Source of the DNA: a virus
Reading direction: 5' to 3' (one strand)
Length of the DNA stretch: 21,032 nt
IMG/VR virus record: IMGVR_UViG_3300025379_000093
Location: 1-21,032 of that record
In this document: piece by piece, positions 1-8,200 of the stretch
Layout of the letters: every line of letters starts with the position of its first letter
Numbering within the stretch: position 1 is the stretch's first letter
Made by a program: the position numbers and the translations under genes
The notes under the pieces: model-generated
Database searches by the model: none
What the model was told of the DNA's origin: nothing
Seen by the model: the letters and a program-made list of their open reading frames with translations, nothing else

Positions 1-545
1 ATAGTATAGTCTGGTCTACTACGACCTATTTCTTGATGTAGGTCTTTGAGTGCTGCTATGGCATCTTCTCTGCTGTCTATTCCATCGTAGCCACGGTCAG
101 CACGATAGTGAAAGCAACCCCAACTGTTACCGTCTTGGTAGATTTCACCAACAGGTTTGCCATTCTTGGACTTGATTACTTGTGCGTTGGGATAAACAGT
201 ATCATCCATGCCTTCCGCCACACCTTGCTCGGACTCGCCCATCTTCTTGCCAGCGGCTGCGGCTTTTTGGAACGCTGCTTTGCCATACTTCTTACGACCA
301 ATCGCTGCTACAACTGCTTCAGGATTGTCTGCGGTGCCGCTTTTCTTGATAGCAGCCACAGTCTTCTTGAAGCCCTGGTATTTTTCACTTAGGTTTTGCT
401 CAACACCTTTAACGCCTTCAAGGATACTGCCTTTGGCCTCAACGCTTTCGTAGATGCGTTCTGCTGCCTGCTTTGGTGTCTCTGGTGCTGGCTTTAGTGC
501 ATCCAGCTTAGACATGATGTTGTAAATGTTGTTATGGTCGCTCAT
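1..545 (-). CDS. Lys/Ala-rich phage protein, possible capsid-internal or scaffold-associated protein (partial, C-terminus missing)
   Basis: The ATG is at 545-543 and the frame stays open to the left edge, so about 181 residues are visible and the C-terminus is missing. The start follows AAGGA, which lies about 10 nt upstream. The N-terminal half is charged and helical in character, with an Ala/Lys-rich stretch (AIGRKKYGKAAFQKAAAAGK, residues 81-100). The part after about residue 120 looks like a small folded domain (PVGEIYQDGNSWGCFHYRAD, residues 131-150). I know no function for it. Two sites, ILE-G at residues 41-44 and VAE-G at 109-112, resemble the (L/I)xE cleavage signal of T4 prohead protease gp21. 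Together with the Ala/Lys composition this hints at a protein packaged in the prohead, which is inference. It lies 4 nt downstream of the Cys-rich gene and is probably co-transcribed from the late promoter at 1210-1217. Confidence 0.6.
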   Translation of the reverse strand, partial: MSDHNNIYNIMSKLDALKPAPETPKQAAERIYESVEAKGSILEGVKGVEQNLSEKYQGFKKTVAAIKKSGTADNPEAVVAAIGRKKYGKAAFQKAAAAGKKMGESEQGVAEGMDDTVYPNAQVIKSKNGKPVGEIYQDGNSWGCFHYRADRGYDGIDSREDAIAALKDLHQEIGRSRPDYT

Positions 546-549
546 TGTA

Positions 550-1188
550 TCAGTTTCCTTTTGGCTTACGGTAGACTATGTTTTGTTTTGTACCTACAGG
601 GGCAGTAGTACCCACGGGCAAATCATTTGTTGTTTTGCCATAGCTAGATTGCTTGTCTGTACCAATCTTGGTATCAGTACCAGCGATCTCATAAGCCCGG
701 CTCATTGGCTCTTTGCTTAACTCTTTTAGCAGACTGTCGACACGTTGTTGGCCAGCGATTGCCTGTGCGCCTTTGACGTCCGCTAGTTCTGGATTTTCAA
801 TAACAGGACCGTTGGCACCTTGTGCGATGATTCCTGCTTCTACTAGTTCTTCTTGTTCCGCTTGGTTCAAGGTGTATACGCAAACTTTTTCGCTGGGTAC
901 ACCGGCACGGTTGATAACCAATTGACGAACTTGTTCAGCAATGGTTGGGTAGTTGACAGCAACATCGATATGATGGCATTCGCAAGGACCCAATTTGCCA
1001 AAGTCTCTGTGTTCTTGGATGGGCAAACGCTTGGGAGCAGACATTGTTTCTACTTCATAAGCGTCTAGTGCGTTCTTGATTGCTTCTTGCAGGTCTTTGT
1101 TGCAGTCGCAATTTGCCAGTTTGATGCGGAATTCATACAACTTCTTAGCGTTGTAGAAGTAATTCTGAAATGTTTGTTGTACAGCCAT
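550..1188 (-). CDS. Conserved phage protein of unknown function with CxC and CxCHH motifs
   Basis: This 212-aa protein starts at ATG 1188, 16 nt downstream of the predicted start of a perfect TATAAATA late promoter, with AGGA upstream. The N-terminal third is helical with a CDC motif (about residues 27-29) and a CECHH motif (about residues 69-73). Together these could bind a metal, but I do not recognise a known zinc-finger family. The middle contains an acidic helix (QAEQEELVEAGIIAQ), and the C-terminal 50 residues are polar, Gly/Thr-rich and probably disordered. There is no signal peptide or membrane segment. It sits directly after the gp16-like gene, where T4 itself carries gp17. It is far too short for large terminase and has no Walker motif, so it is not gp17. 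A late-expressed virion or packaging role is a guess from context. Confidence 0.6.
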   Translation of the reverse strand: MAVQQTFQNYFYNAKKLYEFRIKLANCDCNKDLQEAIKNALDAYEVETMSAPKRLPIQEHRDFGKLGPCECHHIDVAVNYPTIAEQVRQLVINRAGVPSEKVCVYTLNQAEQEELVEAGIIAQGANGPVIENPELADVKGAQAIAGQQRVDSLLKELSKEPMSRAYEIAGTDTKIGTDKQSSYGKTTNDLPVGTTAPVGTKQNIVYRKPKGN

Positions 1189-1209
1189 ATGGTTAGTGTC
1201 CTATTACTA

Positions 1210-1217
1210 TATTTATA
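1210..1217 (-). promoter_or_regulatory. T4-type late promoter (TATAAATA)
   Basis: The minus strand reads TATAAATA, an exact match to the T4 late promoter element. It lies in the 34-nt gap between the gp16-like gene and the 212-aa gene. With T4 spacing the start of transcription falls near 1204, giving a 16-nt leader that contains AGGA. Confidence 0.75.
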
Positions 1218-1222
1218 AAAGT

Positions 1223-1726
1223 TTACTTCTTTTGGCCTGCGAGAATCTGTTTTAGCAGTTCGTTGCGATCCAATACCATGCCTTGCCCGTCCACTGGCTC
1301 TTCAAGATCTGCTGCTCCTGACTTGGCGTCTTTGGCTATCTGATGATCCAGTCTGGCCTTTTGTAACTGCAAGCTGATCATGCGTAGCTTCTTGTCCATT
1401 TTGGCAGTCTTGGCTGTAATGGCATGTCCCAACATAGTGCCCGCTGTCTGCATGATAACGCCAGCAAAGCGTGGGTCAATGTTGAGTCCAAGATCCATCA
1501 GGTCTTCGGCTTTTTCTTTGGCCAACTGTGCCAGTTCATCCAGTTCGGCATCACCTGCTTCTAGGTCTCGTACTAGTGGCAAAGCAGCATCAATTTTGGT
1601 AATGGCACTGTCTACCTCTGTGATGAGGTCCTGGTTGTCTTTAATAAAGTCAAGTGCTTCTTGTGGAGTTGGATCGTCGGAGTTTGATGCCGGAAGATTC
1701 AATAATTGCTCTAGTTGTTTTGTCAT
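1223..1726 (-). CDS. 16: Terminase small subunit, T4 gp16-like
   Basis: This is a 167-aa mostly helical protein, the same size class as T4 gp16 (164 aa). An acidic N-terminus is followed by helices with the pattern AKEKAEDLMDLGLNIDPRFA (about residues 69-88) and then MLGHAITAKTAKMDKKLRM. This matches what I recall of the conserved central helices of T4-type gp16. A C-terminal LDRNELLKQIL resembles the short motif ending many gp16 proteins. gp16 forms a ring that recognises DNA and regulates the gp17 packaging motor. The ATG overlaps the stop of the gp4-like gene (TAATG), so translation is probably coupled. The large terminase does not follow it. The assignment rests on remembered family patterns and helical periodicity, so it is likely but not certain. 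Confidence 0.7.
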   Translation of the reverse strand: MTKQLEQLLNLPASNSDDPTPQEALDFIKDNQDLITEVDSAITKIDAALPLVRDLEAGDAELDELAQLAKEKAEDLMDLGLNIDPRFAGVIMQTAGTMLGHAITAKTAKMDKKLRMISLQLQKARLDHQIAKDAKSGAADLEEPVDGQGMVLDRNELLKQILAGQKK

Positions 1727-2175
1727 TACTTATTTATTTTAGGTGGCTTACCACCATGAAACATATCTTTTTCCGTAATTATACGCCATCCAAGATTATT
1801 TGCTTTACAGTAAGCCTGGGCGGCTTGCCACTTACACATATTAAGTATTGCAGCAGCCTGTGCTTTTTTACTATTGCCTGCTGCCTCTAGTGTAGTTTCT
1901 TTAGTAGGCTTTATTTCCCATAATTCGGCATGTTGTTTATTGTTGGCATCAACATATACCACAAAAAAATCAGGAACATATATTGTATTTTTATTAGTAA
2001 AAGGATTACGGTAGTTTATATGTATAGCTTCATTAGCCCATTGGAGTATTGACGGATTATTATCGCACATCCTCATTACTACATTCTCCCAAGAGCTACG
2101 ATAGTGCGGTGCTTTTTTACCAACATACTTTTGTGGATTTAATAATTGGTATATACCATTTGCATATTTGCTCAT
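1726..2175 (-). CDS. 4: Head completion nuclease, T4 gp4-like (PD-(D/E)XK fold)
   Basis: This 149-aa protein has the same length and plan as T4 gp4 (also called gp50/65), which acts on DNA ends and heads before tail joining. The N-terminal GIYQLLNPQKYVGK matches the family's 'NPxKYxG' opening. RSSWE follows at residues 26-30. The nuclease core can be read as Glu30, then PDF at 68-70 (Asp69), then WEIKP at 86-90 (Glu87 and Lys89), the E...D...ExK pattern of PD-(D/E)XK enzymes. A tryptophan-containing helix, KWQAAQAYCKANNLGWRII, closes it as in the family. Its ATG overlaps the HNH gene stop (ATGA), and its own stop overlaps the gp16-like start (TAATG). The gene looks intact. Confidence 0.83.
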   Translation of the reverse strand: MSKYANGIYQLLNPQKYVGKKAPHYRSSWENVVMRMCDNNPSILQWANEAIHINYRNPFTNKNTIYVPDFFVVYVDANNKQHAELWEIKPTKETTLEAAGNSKKAQAAAILNMCKWQAAQAYCKANNLGWRIITEKDMFHGGKPPKINK

Positions 2176-2846
2176 TTTATTGCCTTACAATTTTGTCCGT
2201 GCCATCTTTTATAATTAGATGCTCCGGTTCCTTCCTTCCCACAATGCTCACATTTAAAGAGAATCTGAGTTTGTATTGGATTTTTGCCTTTTCTAGTTGC
2301 GGACATTTTTAATTTGGTTTCTTCAGATGCTTTCCTACCCAGACCTGCTTTAGCTATTGCATCCCGGTGTTCTTGTGTCCTGGGCGGTCTTTTTTTCCAA
2401 GACTCTTTCATCTTTGCTTTGGTTTCTTCTGAATGTTTTCTACCAGAATAAGAAGCTAAGATTCTTTTTTGCTCATCGCTAATTTTTCTCCCCTTATTCA
2501 TTATACCCTTTCGTTCTAATGACAAAGTTTTTGCTAATTCTGATCTAATTGTTTCATAACTTCTACTATTAACAACATATCTTTTTTGATTGCCGCTAGT
2601 TCTAGTAAAACACCATACCGCCTGCAACATTTTTCTTTTTTGAACACCATCTACCATTTTAGTTAACAATCTGTGGCATATAAAATGCTCTCGAGCAGTT
2701 AGTTTCACTATATTCTCTTTTGTATCAGCACCACCAAACGACTTAGGAATTATGTGATGACGTTCAATGTACCCGGTTGGATTTCTAGAAAGAGCGGAGT
2801 TTATAATATTAAAATACCAATTAGTATATTTGTTTTCTTTAAACAT
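2172..2846 (-). CDS. Free-standing HNH homing endonuclease with NUMOD3-like DNA-binding repeats
   Basis: This is a 224-aa protein. Residues 27-60 form an HNH nuclease core: IERHHIIPKSFGG (HH at 30-31), then KENIVKLTAREHF (Asn45, His54). Downstream are short repeats of the GRKxSEETKxKM type at about 119-132, 135-148 and 170-188, the NUMOD3-like motif used by phage homing endonucleases to contact DNA. The C-terminus has CEHC (199-202) with His216 and Cys220, a likely zinc finger. Such genes copy themselves into cognate sites and are often found between essential structural genes. It sits between two conserved late genes and overlaps the gp4-like ATG by ATGA. A perfect TATAAATA lies 8 nt before the ATG, and no Shine-Dalgarno sequence is visible. 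Its A/T richness looks higher than that of its neighbours, consistent with recent acquisition. Confidence 0.88.
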   Translation of the reverse strand: MFKENKYTNWYFNIINSALSRNPTGYIERHHIIPKSFGGADTKENIVKLTAREHFICHRLLTKMVDGVQKRKMLQAVWCFTRTSGNQKRYVVNSRSYETIRSELAKTLSLERKGIMNKGRKISDEQKRILASYSGRKHSEETKAKMKESWKKRPPRTQEHRDAIAKAGLGRKASEETKLKMSATRKGKNPIQTQILFKCEHCGKEGTGASNYKRWHGQNCKAIK

Positions 2847-2854
2847 AATATACT

Positions 2855-2862
2855 TATTTATA
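2855..2862 (-). promoter_or_regulatory. T4-type late promoter (TATAAATA) for the HNH gene
   Basis: The minus strand carries an exact TATAAATA in the 38-nt gap upstream of the HNH ORF. T4 spacing places the start of transcription near 2849, leaving a leader of only about 3 nt, so HNH translation from this RNA would be nearly leaderless. Confidence 0.65.
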
Positions 2863-2884
2863 CCAATGTGCGATAAAGGTTGGT

Positions 2885-3265
2885 TTACGCTAGAATGGCT
2901 CGAGTTATGTATTTGTTCTGTACAGGACTATTGTTAACGCCCACTAAACTTGTGCCCACACGATTCAAATTCAAGAACATGGCTAGATACAAGTTTAGTT
3001 CCCCAGGTTTGAGTGCTTGAAACTGTTGTACTATGCTCATGGGATCCAGTCCCTGTGCCAATGCAGTGTAAACAACAGTACTGGCCAGTACTGCTGCACT
3101 TTGTTTGTTGCCACCAGTCACTGTTTCAAAATAAGCGGTAACTGCATCGTTTTGATTGCTTGATACTGTGGTTGGCTTTGTGAAGTAATTGTTAAAATAC
3201 TGTGTGGCTGGAGTTTTTTTGTTGACACTTAGATCAACTGCTGTAATATTGTTTGCATTGCTCAT
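2885..3265 (-). CDS. Small conserved T4-type phage protein, probable virion component
   Basis: This 126-aa protein has a disordered Asn/Thr-rich N-terminus, then a helical body containing NDAVTAYFE, a run of Ala/Val helices (AAVLASTVVYTALAQGLDPM, residues 58-77), and PGELNLYLAMFLNLNRVGTS. I recall similar 'LNLNRVGTSLLG' proteins in T4-like cyanophages and pelagiphages, where they are listed as hypothetical or structural; this comes from memory and was not searched. There is no catalytic motif. The ATG overlaps the stop of the upstream 79-aa gene (ATGA), so the pair is translationally coupled within the tail gene cluster. Its place behind the tail-tube-fold gene suggests a small head-tail or tail assembly part. 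Confidence 0.7.
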   Translation of the reverse strand: MSNANNITAVDLSVNKKTPATQYFNNYFTKPTTVSSNQNDAVTAYFETVTGGNKQSAAVLASTVVYTALAQGLDPMSIVQQFQALKPGELNLYLAMFLNLNRVGTSLVGVNNSPVQNKYITRAILA

Positions 3266-3501
3266 GACGTTATCCCCGGCGGCAATGGATTACTGGGTAC
3301 TCGTGCATTGCCAATACTTTCGCCGTTGCTCTGCATCACTGCTGCTGCGTACCTGTTGTTGGCCGGTGCTGCTTGTGCTGCTGGAGTAACTTGCTGATAG
3401 TAGACTCCAATGTTGGTCAGTCCAGCAACTGTTTGGTTTGGAGTTGCACCGCTTGGAGTTCTAGGACCTTGGTTAGTGTAAATGATATTGAATGTAGGCA
3501 T
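3262..3501 (-). CDS. Small hypothetical protein in the tail gene cluster
   Basis: This is a 79-aa, Pro/Ala/Asn-rich protein with little predicted secondary structure beyond an N-terminal strand (TFNIIYTNQG). I do not recognise it. It is supported as a gene by tight packing: its ATG lies one base after the stop of the 347-aa tail-tube-fold gene (TAACATG), and its stop overlaps the next ATG (ATGA). No other frame in this stretch is as well placed. It is expected to be a minor structural or assembly protein, co-transcribed with its neighbours. Confidence 0.6.
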   Translation of the reverse strand: MPTFNIIYTNQGPRTPSGATPNQTVAGLTNIGVYYQQVTPAAQAAPANNRYAAAVMQSNGESIGNARVPSNPLPPGITS

Positions 3502-3502
3502 G

Positions 3503-4546
3503 TTATTCTGCTGATTGGATCACGCTGTTGGTTCCGCTAGCGGCACCTGGTTTGGGCAAGCTGAGTCTGTTCAGTGTATTGGTATCGCCACTGAGTATGC
3601 CTTGGCCAATATTCTTAAGTTCGGACCCAGCAAGTCCCAGAAGACTTTGTCCTTTGAGGTTGTTGAATGCACGTAGTCCTGTTATGCCAGATTGCAGTAC
3701 GCCCAGTGGGTTTAGTGTACCATCTGCGTTGGGTGCTAGACTTTGACCAATGCCCTGCGCTGCATCCAGTAATCCGCCTTGGCCCAATAGACTTGTTGTG
3801 CCGCCACCTGCAGAAGTCAATGGACTTGGAACTTTGTCATAATCCAATGTAGCAAATCCATCAGGTTCGCCACCAATTTTTATACTGCCATAGTTGTATA
3901 GCACAGTTTCAAAAGACACTGTCATTGTGTTTTCAAGGAACTCGTTTTGTCCCTGTTGGTGCTGCCCGTGACCAAAACTGGTGATTGTGGGATTTACTAA
4001 CACATACTCTGTAAAACGCTTCTGATGAAGGCTATACAATTTGATACTGTTCAATATGCGCTCCACTGTACCGTTGCTGCTGTATTTTGCAGGTTGGTAA
4101 CCCCAATGTTCGGTTTGTTGCAGATTGTACTTTGTGGGCTGTGTGTAGAGAGTGGGTGCATAATCACTGTCTCTATAGTAATGACTCATGTAGTCATACC
4201 AGAAGTCACGTACCACATCAGCGCTGTCGTCATGGAATGTAATGGTGACTGGATCGTATTTGATTTTGTTTTGTACAATGTTGACACGATTATAAGCATT
4301 TAATATTTTGGTATCAACTGTGAACTTGGGCAAGCTGGCGCTTTTGACCAACATGCCCAATTGTAGTTTTTCAATATTAGGCAAACGAGTAAGATTGCTG
4401 TCAATATCAAATGCCACATGGAACAAGAACGCATACTTGGGACTTAGCTCATAGGCATTGCTGACAAAGATTTTGCTGGCGTGTTGGAAATCACGAACAC
4501 TGGGTCCAGTTCCTATACCGTGTAAGACGTCATTAAGTATGCTCAT
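3503..4546 (-). CDS. Tail-tube-fold protein, gp19-related (baseplate tube gp48/gp54-like)
   Basis: This is a 347-aa protein. Residues 30-235 have the plan of a T4-type tail-tube fold: KYAFLFHVAFDI, then VKSASLPKFTVDTKILNAYN, then KIKYDPVTITFHDDSADVV and a later ENTMTVSFETVLYNYG strand. After residue 240 it becomes Gly/Ser/Leu-rich and low in complexity. In T4, gp48 (364 aa) and gp54 (320 aa) are gp19-like proteins that cap the baseplate and start the tube, and gp54 also has a C-terminal Gly/Ser/Leu tail. It is longer than gp19 and sits immediately downstream of it. I infer a tube-initiator or tube-adaptor role but cannot say which of gp48 or gp54 it matches. No good Shine-Dalgarno sequence precedes the ATG, and a GATAAATA element lies 5 nt away. 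Confidence 0.7.
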   Translation of the reverse strand: MSILNDVLHGIGTGPSVRDFQHASKIFVSNAYELSPKYAFLFHVAFDIDSNLTRLPNIEKLQLGMLVKSASLPKFTVDTKILNAYNRVNIVQNKIKYDPVTITFHDDSADVVRDFWYDYMSHYYRDSDYAPTLYTQPTKYNLQQTEHWGYQPAKYSSNGTVERILNSIKLYSLHQKRFTEYVLVNPTITSFGHGQHQQGQNEFLENTMTVSFETVLYNYGSIKIGGEPDGFATLDYDKVPSPLTSAGGGTTSLLGQGGLLDAAQGIGQSLAPNADGTLNPLGVLQSGITGLRAFNNLKGQSLLGLAGSELKNIGQGILSGDTNTLNRLSLPKPGAASGTNSVIQSAE

Positions 4547-4551
4547 ACTAA

Positions 4552-4559
4552 TATTTATC
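4552..4559 (-). promoter_or_regulatory. Late promoter-like element (GATAAATA)
   Basis: The minus strand reads GATAAATA, matching 7 of 8 positions of TATAAATA. It lies between the gp19 terminator and the ATG at 4546. With T4 spacing the transcript would begin exactly on that ATG. Confidence 0.5.
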
Positions 4560-4560
4560 C

Positions 4561-4584
4561 AATAAAAAACCCGCCGAAGCGGGT
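4561..4584 (-). terminator. Rho-independent terminator after gp19 (UUCG tetraloop)
   Basis: On the minus strand, ACCCGC and GCGGGT form a perfect 6-bp stem (4584-4569) closed by a TTCG tetraloop, followed by a run of T. This is a textbook intrinsic terminator. It starts 19 nt after the gp19 stop, so gp19 transcripts should end here and the 347-aa gene should need its own promoter. Confidence 0.9.
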
Positions 4585-4602
4585 CTTTTGTTTTGTGTAA
4601 TA

Positions 4603-5235
4603 TTAACCAGTGATAGCGCCAATAGTTTGACTGATTGTTGCACCAAAGCCAACACCAGCAGTTTGGCCACCAGCTGGTAGTTGTTCTGCGTTGTCATAAC
4701 GGATACTCAATGCAATCATTTGAGCATCGTTTGTGGCATAGTTCAATTCACCGTAGTCAACTGAGGTCAAGAAGCAACCATACAATTGCCATGATTCCAA
4801 TACATTGGGAGTTGCTGCACCGTTGCCGCCGTCCAAGATATCAATTTGAAGTTGGAACTTGTAATCAATACCGCTTGCTGCACTGGCTTGTTCTTGGAAG
4901 TCAAATTGTTTCTGGATTTGTTCACCAACCAATTTGCTGACTGCACCATTGGAATCATCGCGCAAATTAACTGTAGTTTCTTCCCAGCTTGGCTTACCAG
5001 CAAAATAGATCTTGCTGTTGTAAATATCAACTGTGACTGGTTCAAACTTGACGCTGGGTTTCTTTGCGTCCATGACCTGTTTGGTCAATTCAATTACATT
5101 GTTGGTACTTACACCAAAGTTTACAAAACTTAGACGAAAGCGATACTTTAGTTTTGGCATCAACAGGCCCTGGCTGGTTGCTGATGCGCCACCTGCTAGG
5201 GGTACTGTAAAGTTTGTTAGGGATGCTACTGCCAT
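4603..5235 (-). CDS. 19: Tail tube protein, T4 gp19-like
   Basis: This 210-aa protein forms the inner tail tube inside the sheath, through which DNA passes. T4 gp19 is 163 aa. The motifs are those of T4-type tube proteins: KYRFRLSFVNFG near residue 30, DAKKPSVKFEPVTVDIYNSK (about residues 53-72), KPSWEETTVNLRDDSNGAVS, and a late strand group, ESWQLYGCFLTSVDYGELNY and AQMIALSIRYDNAEQ. The ATG has a strong AGGAG 8 nt upstream. It directly follows gp18, the standard T4 order of sheath then tube. A terminator lies just after it. Expression should be high and late. Confidence 0.92.
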   Translation of the reverse strand: MAVASLTNFTVPLAGGASATSQGLLMPKLKYRFRLSFVNFGVSTNNVIELTKQVMDAKKPSVKFEPVTVDIYNSKIYFAGKPSWEETTVNLRDDSNGAVSKLVGEQIQKQFDFQEQASAASGIDYKFQLQIDILDGGNGAATPNVLESWQLYGCFLTSVDYGELNYATNDAQMIALSIRYDNAEQLPAGGQTAGVGFGATISQTIGAITG

Positions 5236-5256
5236 TTATTATTCTCCTGTTATGTT

Positions 5257-5264
5257 TATTTACC
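5257..5264 (-). promoter_or_regulatory. Weak late promoter-like element (GGTAAATA) before gp19
   Basis: The minus strand reads GGTAAATA (6 of 8 matches, with the TAAATA core intact) in the short gap between gp18 and gp19. The predicted start near 5251 would give a 16-nt leader with AGGAG, the same geometry as the better late promoters here. Confidence 0.35.
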
Positions 5265-5268
5265 TAAA

Positions 5269-8200
5269 TTACTTGCCGCCCAATTTGGCGATATCGCCTG
5301 GGTTAAACAAGCGGATTGGAATGTAGATAAATTCAACATCTTTAGTAGGTTCAATCGCAACATCTGCATACAATTGATTGTTTGCAATACGATCTGGTGT
5401 GTTATTTGTAGTGTCGCAAACCACCAAGTAGTCATAGATACCACGTTTAGCAATCAAATCGTTCAACGCACGGTTCAATGTTGCTGCAAACTGATCACGT
5501 GTGATCTTGTCATTTGGTTCAAACAAGAACGCATTGCCTGCACTTGCAAAAATTGTACGAATGTAGTTGACCAAACGTGCAACGTTAACGCGGTCCAAGC
5601 TCTCTGTATTTGGATCACGTGTTTTCTGACCCCATACAACTAAACCAATACCAGGAATGATTGTGATTGGGTTGATCTTGTTTTGATACAGTGTATCACG
5701 TAGGGCTTGATTAACACCAGTACGCATGAACTCGCCTGTGGTGCGGTTCAAATAGCCCAAGTCTGTAGCATTGCTTACTAGGCCACGACGTGTGCCAGCA
5801 GGAGCAAACCAAGGGAAAGCCACATTGTCGTTGTACAAGTATGTACGCAATGCCATATGACTTGCAGGTACCATGATCTCGTTGCCGCTCAAGTCTGTGC
5901 TTAATCCGCCTGGATAGTAAACTGCCAAGTAAGGATCGCTTGTTGCTAGGCCTGTACCGTTGGTGTCATTACTCCAATTGATCAAGTTAACTGGGTTGGT
6001 GCTTAGATCCAACGGTGTGTCACCAATCACAAATGCTGTGTTGGCACGGTCGTTGTTTAAACTCACCATGTCTGAGATCAGTTCTGGATAACCAGGAGCA
6101 CAAATCAAGCTGAACTTGAATTGATCTTCACGGATCTCGGTGTTGGCATCAAGCGCTGCCTTCATTGCTGCAATAACAATTTGACGTTGTGCTTGGTGTC
6201 CGCTATATGGGCTACCATCATCTTTCAATCCGCTTGTTGTTACCCAAGTACCAGTTTGTAGTGGTGCCCAGTAAGTGGTGTTGGTTACTGAATTACCAGT
6301 GTTGTTGCCGTTGTACACAGAAACATAGATTGTTGATCCACCTAGTACTTTTGCACCTTGTGTATAAGTTGTACCGCTATTGTAAGCAGCCACATTATCA
6401 GCGCTGGTGTTAAAGTATCCAGTGATAAATTTCTTAACGTTGTAACCGCTGCGGCGTGTGTTACATAGCAACATGCCACGTGGATATAACAATGGGTTAG
6501 GAGCATCTAGATCTAGATAACTGCTCTGTGCCATTGCAATTGGGGTAACTTCTGTACCGCTTGCTGGATCAGTTGTACCAGTAATGTCCCAACGTGCATC
6601 AGCAAACAAGATACCGTTTGTTGTGATTTGGTCTGTGTTGTCAATTGCAACCCATGTGCTACCGTTCCAACGGCTTAGATTAGGCCAATGTTCAAGATCG
6701 CTTGTGTTTAACCACAAATCACCTCTTGCCAATGCAGTATTGTCAGTGTGAGTAGTTGGGGCAACTGCTGCTGCAATGACGCCTGATGGATCTAGTGTAC
6801 CATAAGACAAGTTGTATCCACGAGCATCAGTTAGGCCAGTTTGATAACCAACCCATGCTGTACCGGTATTGATCATGACGTCAATAACTGTAGGATCGCT
6901 ATAGTACCACAATGTGCCATTAGCAGGATCTGCAACTGGCTGAGTATCACTATAAGTGTAAGTCAATGGTGCAAAACCGCTTATGGTTGCAACTGCTGTT
7001 AGACCAGATCCAACCACATTAACGTTTGTTACGCTTGCTGTAAACCCTGCTGTTGCTGGTACGTTATAAACGCCACCAATTGGAGTCATTGTAATTGCTC
7101 CGCCAGCAGTGTGTGTTATTGTAATAGTACCATTGGCATTGACTTGTGCAGTTATGTTGGGTACATTTGCTGCTTGAATTGCAGTTACAAAATCTGTTGC
7201 ACCAGTTCCGCCTAGGGTAATTTGTGCAGTAATATTAGTAGACGACCCGGGCTGGCTAACGCTGATGTTGAACTGACTACCGTTAGTGAATGTTGGATTT
7301 GCAACACTACCAGTTGCACTTACTGCACCAGTCACAGTACGAACACGTGCGCGGTAGCCAGCATAGCCAAGCACTGCACTACCGGCAGGGTTTGGATCTT
7401 GACGCATAAAAATTGTGCCCATTGCAATGTTTGCACCGCCGCCGGTTGGGTCAAGATAGTATAATGCTGTAGATTCGTTTGGATAGCTGCTTACCGCTTG
7501 AGTGTTCCACAAACCAGTGGTTGCATTGTATTGTTTGAATACAAAGTTGGTACCACCGCCAGTGGCACCTTGTTTCAACCATACAGATCCGCCAGGTGCA
7601 TTGATATCGTTAGAAACTGTGTTGGTCCATGGTGGAATATTGGTGAATGTACCATATCCAAATGCCTCAGTACCGCTGACATAAGTTTGTAATTGTGGTG
7701 CTACTGAAACTGCATAGTAGCCGTAACTGCCGCTGTGTCCAGGGATTGCACCAACAGTTGAGCTGACTGTTAAGCCAACAGCATTGATCAATGCAACGTT
7801 ACTTGTGCTATTCCAGTTTGGATCAGTGTAGATGTTGATCTTGCCATCATTTGCAGAGATACCGCTTGAAGTACCATCGCTAAACAATGCCAACTTGTTG
7901 TTTACAACCTGTGCAGTTACACCGCTAATAGAAGCTGAGTTAATGGCTGCTGCCACGTTACTCATTGTGTAGCTGCCACCAACTGATACAGCAACGTTAG
8001 AACCGTTAATGTACATATAGCTGTTTGTAGGCAATGTTAGGCTAGTAGATACAACGCTACCAGTTACTGTGGGGTGGCTTGCACGCCATGCAGGAGTTCC
8101 AACTAACAACCACTGGTTGTAAGACGGGTTGACAGCCAATTGATTGGCCAGTGTAGGCAAGTATGGACTACATGCATCGCCTGCTTTGTAGTAAGTACGG

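Noticed and set aside
1731-1738. AATAAATA on the minus strand before the gp16-like gene as a late promoter.
   Set aside because: It lies in the last codons of the gp4-like gene (KINK) and would start transcription within the gp16 ATG; chance in A-rich codons is more likely.
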